Positions 58,101 to 64,000 of a stretch of 64,000 nt of DNA are shown one piece after another. The stretch covers positions 62,001 to 126,000 of the forward strand of contig WNNJ02000940.1 of assembly GCA_012934845.2 (NCBI GenBank), in the 5' to 3' direction. A model generated the notes under the pieces. That model was given only the letters and a program-made list of their open reading frames with translations, did not search any database and was not told where the DNA came from. The stretch comes from Pomphorhynchus laevis (taxonomy: Eukaryota > Acanthocephala > Palaeacanthocephala > Echinorhynchida > Pomphorhynchidae). Both the position numbers and the translations under genes were made by a program. Position 1 is the first letter of the stretch, and the number at the start of each line of letters is the position of its first letter.

Positions 58101-58350
58101 GTAGGATTATAGGTTTTGTGATGGTGTGCCAATTCCTGGTGTTTCGGTAATCGGAGGGATCCAATCGGAAATCACTCAAGCAGCACACTCGTGAGGGACG
58201 ACTACGCGCTTCGCGATCAAGGAATGGAACGCCCGTAAGGGTATTCTGGTCTGCCATAGTCGCCCTGTGTATGATTTGTCAGTCGATTAAGATATGTTTT
58301 AGCAAACATGTCGCCCGGTATGGGATATTTTACGCATAACATTTGTTTTA
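55197..58350 (+). pseudogene. RLE-type non-LTR RT element, nearly full length
   Basis: Starts at ATG 55197 with a Cys-rich segment (CRSCRCAKAKRPCTCC, residues about 21-36), the family's typical N-terminus. RT: GLAGPSGVNALSWRQM, GVRPIGISKMYRRIMAKSIL, LQLCAGQKGS, SLTQGDPLAMVAFASA and IKRRWYADDVSCFG (YADD). After RT: NREFRDGLAVRYGW, a zinc-binding CVCGDNNSVAHALSCKRR with RHNVVRD, then a restriction-like endonuclease ARLDVLC, FFLDIAIF, HEHRKRAKYAQR. It ends HQIN at 58078, followed by a GC-richer 3' UTR. One frame is kept from 55197 to 57047, interrupted only by in-frame TAA (55404), TGA (56163), TAA (56784) and TAA (57045); a frameshift to the 57116-58078 frame follows, with two more stops near 57380-57400. 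Catalytic motifs survive, so the loss of function looks fairly recent. Confidence 0.82.
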
Positions 58351-58479
58351 CTTGAATGTTCTTGAATAAATTACAACATTAAAAAAATTTATAATCATAT
58401 AATGTTATTCATCATGCTTATTGACAAGAATGCTCCGTAATATAAATGACAAAAATATAGAAGCTTTGATGGCAAAGAC

Positions 58480-59000
58480 TGCCAGAAAAACAAATTTAAA
58501 AATATGTATATCAGATTAGTTTAAACAAGATAATGGAAGCTGCTCCATATTAAATGAAAAAGGCTTTGCAATATGCATATTGGAAGGGAGCAAAAAGAGA
58601 GAAAGGCAGATATTGCTTGATATGGACTTTTTGGTGAGAGGCTGTAGTGGACATTTTTCGATGTCTACAATAATCATGACTATATTGAAAAATCTCTAGA
58701 GCAAGCTTTTTATTATTATGAACAACGAAGGTGCGCCAAATACGACGAAAGGATTAGGGAAATTGAACACAGTGGATTCTGTTTATTAATATGGGCTACC
58801 ACTGGTGCCGCATGAACCGTGTCTAATATATGTTAAAGGAATATAGCAAGGAACATGTCGGTTAAGCGAAAGTGGGACTATGTATCATCTATTACATGGT
58901 TACGTACAAAAATAAGTATCCTATTGGCAAGGATGTGTTCAGCTAGTCTGAGAAATAATCGAACAAGTAGCCGAGATATTGAACAGTGCACTTGTTAAAG
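58480..59000 (+). pseudogene. RLE-type retroelement, endonuclease/C-terminal fragment, second lineage
   Basis: The + strand reads TFFDVYNNHDYIEKSLEQAF, YYYEQRRCAKYDERIREIEH, SGFCLLIWATTGAA, WDYVSSITWLRTKISILLAR. It has the same D...E.RR.KY..R...EH layout as its neighbours but different sequence, so it is a separate family member. Several stops; no RT region. Confidence 0.65.
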
Positions 59001-59735
59001 AATTTGACATTGATTGTTATTTTGAAAATATTATTTAAAGTTCTAATTAAGGCCTGTTTGCGGGAACATATGTCAATGTAATATATAATATAAAAATTTA
59101 AAAAATTATAATTTAAGTTATAATTTAAATTTTAAATTTTAATAATAAATTTAAAAAAATAATAATATTCATAATATTAATGAAAATAATTCTTAAAAGT
59201 TAATAACACTAAATTATCGCTTATATAATAAACGATTTATATAATCAGATAACTCAGTCACTAAATTATCGTTTATCACTTTTGGTAAATACGTGTTATC
59301 TGATGACCACAGGTAAGCAATCGTCTCCTAAAGGACGTCATTGTAAATTCAGGATAATTGGAGATTGCCAAATTCTCACAAACGTCCGCTGATCTAGTAA
59401 GTCTCATTGTTTAAACGTTTGATATTTATAAATAATTCTTAAAAGTTAATAACGCTAAATTATCGTTTATTTATATACCTGTATTTTATTTATATATAAT
59501 TAATATATAATCAGATCGGATAACCGAGTCTACGTATTTTATACTGTTATATTAAAAGCTATTATATGAAACGATAGTAACGAATCGGACCAAATGACTG
59601 AGTCTACGTATTTTATATTTTACATAATAAATAATAGCTAATTAAATACTATTTTATGAATTTAAAATTAGGTAAAATTTAACATTAAAATGTAAAATAA
59701 AAATAAATTTTTATGAATTGAATAATAAATAACAG
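59000..59735. repeat. AT-rich DNA with PLE-end motifs
   Basis: Motif GATCGGATAACCGAGTCTACG at about 59515 and ATGACTGAGTCTACGTATTT at about 59595. Two copies of AATTCTTAAAAGTTAATAAC...TAAATTATCG lie near 59190 and 59430. No gene. Confidence 0.5.
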
Positions 59736-59740
59736 ACGAT

Positions 59741-60150
59741 GTATCAGAATAAGGATTAGAGGTCATCACGAAGAACTGATCTGTTATTAAATAATAAAAT
59801 AAATAATTATTTTAAGATTTTTTATAATTTAAATCAAGTTAAAATAAAAAATTGAAATTTAAAAAAGTCATTATTATGAATTGACTTATAAATAACAGAC
59901 GTTGTATCAGAATAAGGATTAGAGGTTATCAGGAGGAACTGCTATGCTATCAGGTTTCGGCCCCTATTCCTCGAATCAACATATCAGCTTTCAATAATCC
60001 CTTTCAACAGTTTGAGTACGGATTTTCTTATAGAAGAAGTAATAAATTTATAATGAAAAATTATACTTTAATAAAGATAAATATTTATTTATCTTTACTT
60101 TTTGGGCTAAATACGCGATAGTGACGTATATCCTTTGATAAAATTTGATT
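59741..60150 (-). repeat. PLE 3'-UTR structured elements, one partial and one split by an insertion
   Basis: 59741-59780 is a short piece. 59904-59991 has the left half of the element, and 60107-60150 its hairpin and right side, separated by about 115 bp of unrelated AT-rich DNA containing an inverted TAAAGATAAATA/TATTTATCTTTA. The split shows that this copy predates the insertion. Confidence 0.6.
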
Positions 60151-60189
60151 ATTTAGTCAATTTTTATGAATTGACTAATAAATAACAAA

Positions 60190-61290
60190 CGATGTATCCG
60201 AATAAAGAGGCTATTTTTACCCAAGCACCGTTTACATGTCCTAAATACCTGCGACTTATTTCGATCCAAAATTTCCTCATATTCATTTATGAAAAAGCGC
60301 TTGCGCGTAAAATCTATGATCATTTAAGTAGGCGACATTCTATCCCACTAGGTTTTCATGGATTTGCAAAATGTTGATCGGTTCACTCAGCGATCTATGA
60401 CGTGCATCGGTTTTGTCAAGTTGACATCCATCAGCTTTTTGGCTGTTTTCCTTGATTACTCTGCCGCTTGACCCTAAATCTATCCTATTTGTTATCTCCA
60501 CTCTTAGGGCCCTCTGTCTGCGAGAATTGTTAACAGAGTGGATATTTTACTGTACAGCAGGCGATTCTTCTATGACGATGACCCCGATACACGCCAGTTC
60601 CACATTATATCAGGTGTGGCTAAATGGTCTCCACTTTATCCAATCTTAATTTTTGCTGCATCCATTGCCTGGTTAAAACCTTTTCAACTCGATCAACATT
60701 TCGTGGTATACACTGATGATACCACATCCATGTTTTCAGGGCGCAAATGCAAAGATGTAGTCTCGAACATTAGCCGTTTCTTTTAAGATTAAAAGATCAG
60801 CTAGCCCATTCCAATCGTATATTCAACTCATCAAAATTGCAGCTAGTGGTCATTAATTACGCCACTGTCACTAAGAAAAAATTAAAAAGACTAGTAAATT
60901 CATCTCTCCAATTTTGAACAATCAACCACTCCCAGTCTTTACACATCGAATAAGATACCTGGGTTTTACCATTACGGTTAATTGGACCGCCTGATCGGAC
61001 TTGAATAGATTTCGAAATGTCCTATAGAGAGAGCTAGATTGGCCCTGAAACGGGCCTGTCGTCTATCATTTAGTGGGAGTGCTCAGGTGCACCTAAGCAA
61101 TCTCGGGATTAGTCTTCCGGAAGACGTCCCGGAACAAAGAACAAGACTCTTGAAGCTCTTCATATCGAAACTACGGTTCGTAGTGCACTAAATTTGCGTT
61201 CTCAGGTGTGTGGCAGACCCTGAACGGCTCATTTGAAAAACGTCGCGTTCATGTTTGTAAATGGGGGCTGATCCCCGGCTCTGCAATATA
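60190..61290 (+). pseudogene. LINE RT to C-terminus, same family as 12.5-13.5 kb
   Basis: + strand motifs in order: FIYEKALARKIYDHLSRRHS, IPLGFHGFAK (about 60290-60375), a palm remnant around 60540-60600, QLDQHFVVYTDDTTSMFSG (about 60690-60740, RT DD), ILNNQPLPVFT-type and ALKRA-type segments in shifted frames (about 60930-61060), then LGISLPEDVPEQRTRLLKLF (about 61105-61170). Multiple frame changes and stops. Confidence 0.7.
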
Positions 61291-61640
61291 TTAGGCTTAT
61301 CGTCTATGCGAATATTGATCAGTAAAATGTAATATTACTATGCTAAACTGTTTTACCTTTTCTTTTCGTGCATGTTATTATTTATTATTAAAAAATCTTT
61401 TTTATAAATAATAATGAATCCGTTTCTTGGCTACTTCGCCGAATTCGCTCCTTGGTTATTTAAACAATCTTCAGTCACAAATATTTCGCGAATTTTAATC
61501 TCACACTAGTATACACATTTCAAGTATGTATATTACAAACGAAACCGTGAAAGAGTTCGTATGTACTTGCAAACAACCTGGTCTCTAAGCGACTCATTGT
61601 GCTTCGATCCCCTAATGCGCATTTTATGAAGGTTAAAATT
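61291..61640. other. Spacer between two LINE pieces
   Basis: AT-rich at first, then mixed. Could be 3' tail of the first LINE or 5' sequence of the next. No motif seen. Confidence 0.35.
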
Positions 61641-63160
61641 ATGCGATCTTTAATTAGTCTTAGGAACAACAAAGCTAATGGGATAGATAATCCATGCACT
61701 GATCAGTTAAAGTCAACCAATCATATTATATAAAAATATTATAGTGGGGTTTTCAATGTTCTTCTCACGGGGCACATCGTACCTATCACATGGCTTGATG
61801 GATGTATAAAAGTCATCTATAAAGGCAATCGGAATTGTTTGGACGCCTATAGAGGCATTGCCATTTTGAACCACAGCTATAAGTTACTCACTCATGTTAT
61901 ATACATGCGGCTTTTAAAATATCGTGAACTCCAACTTCCATCAGAGCAATACAGTTTCCGTCTACATAAATCCACATCTAATGCAATTAAAGTTATCCGT
62001 GATAAAATTACTCGAAATTTTTCTCAACATAAATCTATTTATGCCATCATCGATTTTAAGCGAGCATTCAACACAATAGATCGATCCTTATTGCTAAACA
62101 AACTTTCTACAAATGTGCACCTAAGTGGCGCTTCCTACAGCTCATTCAAGCAATACTTCAATCGAGTCGTATTAAGGTATTTGACGGTCTAAGTAGCTCT
62201 GAATTATTCACAGTAAAGCAGTGCGATCCTTTAAGTAAACTATGCTTCGTTTTTGTTACCAATTTGCATTCGTACCTCAGTGGTTTAACGACTATGACTG
62301 TATGCGTGCTTTATACTGATGATTTGGCTATAGTTTATTCAGATTTATAGTCTTCTCAAATAGCCTTAAACAGTCTTTCAGGTTATTTTACTAAGAATCA
62401 TTTGACCATAAACGTCAGAATTCCAAAGCATTTAAATTTCGCCGGGGTGGTCCTTCATGTCAACGTGATAGGTTGAGCATTGAAAATTAAGTTCTCAAAT
62501 TCTTAAATTCGTACAACTATTTAAGAGTTCTTTCTTCCAAATGGTCATTCACTGAACATCTGCGCCGTAAATCCGCCAAAATCGTAATCGCAACTTCCTC
62601 AGCCAAAAACCTCGAGAATTCCGTCCTTTTCAGGGGCATTAAAATATTTCCGATCCATTCTCTTTCCGATTGTGACTTAAGCATTGCCTACCATTTATTC
62701 GAATCAACCCATACAAGTTTGCGCAAATAGACAAAGTACAATGGCGGTTTGTTAATAGGGTTGTCAGGATCTTACCAAAGTACTTCTCACGAATAATCGC
62801 TTTGCTTTTTTCATTAGATTCATGCTCCAAATACGTAAAAGAATCATTCCAACTTGGAATCACTACCTAGTATACGTCTAATCTGGATATTTTTACGACA
62901 AAATTAAATTTCATAAATCCCAAGTATTGTAATACTCTTGCATACACACAGTCTACTTGGAGAGACCCTTGCAGCAGAAAGCGACCCCAAGTCTGGCGCT
63001 TATCCATTCATGGATATCACGACAAGTTATGTAAAATTCGAATCCCGCACAAGAAACATCCTGCTCATGTATTTGCGCATTATGCAAAAATTAATGCGCG
63101 GATATCCTTACGTTTCGTTACACGGTACTACAAATGATTCCACTTCAATGCATTGATAAA
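61640..63160 (+). pseudogene. LINE RT (jockey-like), second family, broken
   Basis: + strand: YRGIAILNHSYKLLTHVIYM (about 61848-61908), EQYSFRLHKSTSNAIKVIRD, SIYAIIDFKRAFNTIDRSLL (RT first Asp in DFKRAFNT), then in other frames VLYTDDLAIVYSDL (about 62308-62350, DD) and HLRRKSAKIVIATSSAKNLE (about 62560-62620). The RGI.IL.HSYKL and FKRAFNT motifs identify an APE-type LINE RT. The connection region resembles the 22 kb antisense fragment in layout. Frame changes after 62190; the C-terminal part up to about 63150 is weakly coding. Confidence 0.7.
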
Positions 63161-63479
63161 AGGCAGCGACTAGCAAGCAGTAACTTGTAATAATATTTTA
63201 TTTTTTGTCTTTATTTTGTTTTTGCGCGATACCGACAGGTAAATGAGGCTAAATAAACAACTGTCTCATTATTGTGTGATGTTTTTATTGTTTGATCGCT
63301 TTCTTTTGCTGTATTTTTTCTTAATTTTATCAATTTGCGAGGCACAGCATTTAAATAAATAAATAATAAATATAGATTTTCTTAATAACAAATAATACAT
63401 AGTGAAAGAATAAATAAATGTCAGGTCAGTTACAAGAAAAACAAAGGAAATCAACAAAACATTATTTGTAAGTCTTCTT
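63161..63479. other. AT-rich spacer
   Basis: No gene seen. The left end may hold the 3' tail of the preceding LINE. Confidence 0.35.
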
Positions 63480-64000
63480 CCATATTCACGTCATCAAATC
63501 CAAGGGGATCTGAGCCCCAAACCGATCCAACACGCCGCCTTCCGGCTGAACCACCCGGTGTGTTTCACCCCCTTCCCCGAAGAATCCACTCTGCGCGGAC
63601 TATGCTGGGTAAACGAGAGACGAGAAGCTTAAGAAACCTTAGTCTTTGCTCAGGGAGACGTCCTGTCGAAAAGAAGACTAATTCCGAGATAGACAATGTA
63701 CCCCACAGGCGCACCTGAGTTTTCCCTTTTAATGACAGATGCTGATGGCGTTTCAAGGCCCACCTAGCTTTCTTCAGGATACGTTTGAGTCTATCCAGGT
63801 CAGCTTTTGCCAACCAGTTCACCGTAACGGTGAACCCCGGGTATTTTACTGGACTTGTGAAGGAGGGAAGTTGTTCATAGGCAAATATTGAGGAGAGCGC
63901 GGAGAGTGCTAATCTCTTAAGTTTTTGCTTTGTTGCAGTGGTGATATGAAAGACAACCGCCTGCGATTTGGCGGAGTTTAAAATAAGATTGGATAAGGGT
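63480..64000 (-). pseudogene. LINE C-terminus and 3' tail, running off the right edge
   Basis: On the - strand the frame enters from beyond 64000 with NLILNSAKSQAVVFHI and KQKLKRLALSAL, then SPVKYPGFTVTVNWLAKADL, DRLKRILKKARWALKR, LWGTLSISELVFF, PEQRLRFLKLLVSRLPSIVR and AEWILRGRG with a stop at about 63565. The 3' tail (63480-63563) carries the CCGGGTGG..CAGATCCCC block shared with 46980-47290. This is the best-preserved copy of this LINE family in the window; the RT lies outside it. Confidence 0.75.

Noticed and set aside
59290-59360. Hammerhead motif (CTGATGACCAC)
   Set aside because: CTGATGA is present but no GAAA follows at stem II distance and no cleavage-site stem pairs.

Overview
The window is strongly AT-rich eukaryotic nuclear DNA, most likely from an arthropod, with an ant or another hymenopteran as the best guess. 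That guess rests on the mix of repeat families: a Penelope-like element (PLE), CR1/jockey-type LINEs, RLE-type RT elements, a Gypsy fossil, a Merlin-like DNA transposon and hammerhead-ribozyme repeats. It is inference, not a database match. Almost all of the window is repeats; host coding sequence is sparse.

Host genes. One spliced gene on the + strand can be argued. A charged exon at 3320-3909 ends in a phase-0 donor. A second charged, coiled-coil-like exon at 31959-32306 starts in the same phase. The roughly 28 kb between them would be one transposon-filled intron. A 916-base open exon on the - strand at 45483-46398 encodes a protein dense in N-glycosylation sequons.

Region by region. 0-8 kb: PLE 3'-UTR pieces, two foldback/MITE elements, the first host exon, and two - strand RLE-domain fragments (4.5 and 7.3-8.0 kb). 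8.6-14 kb: a hammerhead-bearing element with inverted ends, a decayed CR1-like LINE and a second LINE family, both on the - strand. 15.9-20.9 kb: PLE debris, part of a rearranged duplication whose partner lies at 40.7-42.8 kb. 20.9-23.0 kb: two convergent LINE fragments. 23.26-23.9 kb: a head-to-tail dimer of a ~303-310 bp hammerhead repeat. 24-32 kb: AT-rich DNA, MITEs, PLE debris and a ~860 bp tandem array that stops just before the second host exon. 32-39 kb: low-complexity DNA and a 667 bp palindrome with 278 bp arms. 40-45 kb: the best-preserved PLE reverse transcriptase. 47-52 kb: Gypsy fossils, with a Merlin-like transposon and a hammerhead repeat inside the integrase region. 52-59 kb: a cluster of RLE-type elements, two of them head to head. 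60-64 kb: LINEs of the family seen at 12-14 kb.

Most notable. (1) The tandem hammerheads have complete core residues, paired stems with compensatory changes, and GUC cleavage sites exactly 303 nt apart, as expected of a repeat that would release unit-length RNA. (2) The PLE carries, just after its RT stop codon, a conserved 3'-UTR fold supported by covariation between copies. It does not have the strand order of a hammerhead and may be an undescribed RNA element.
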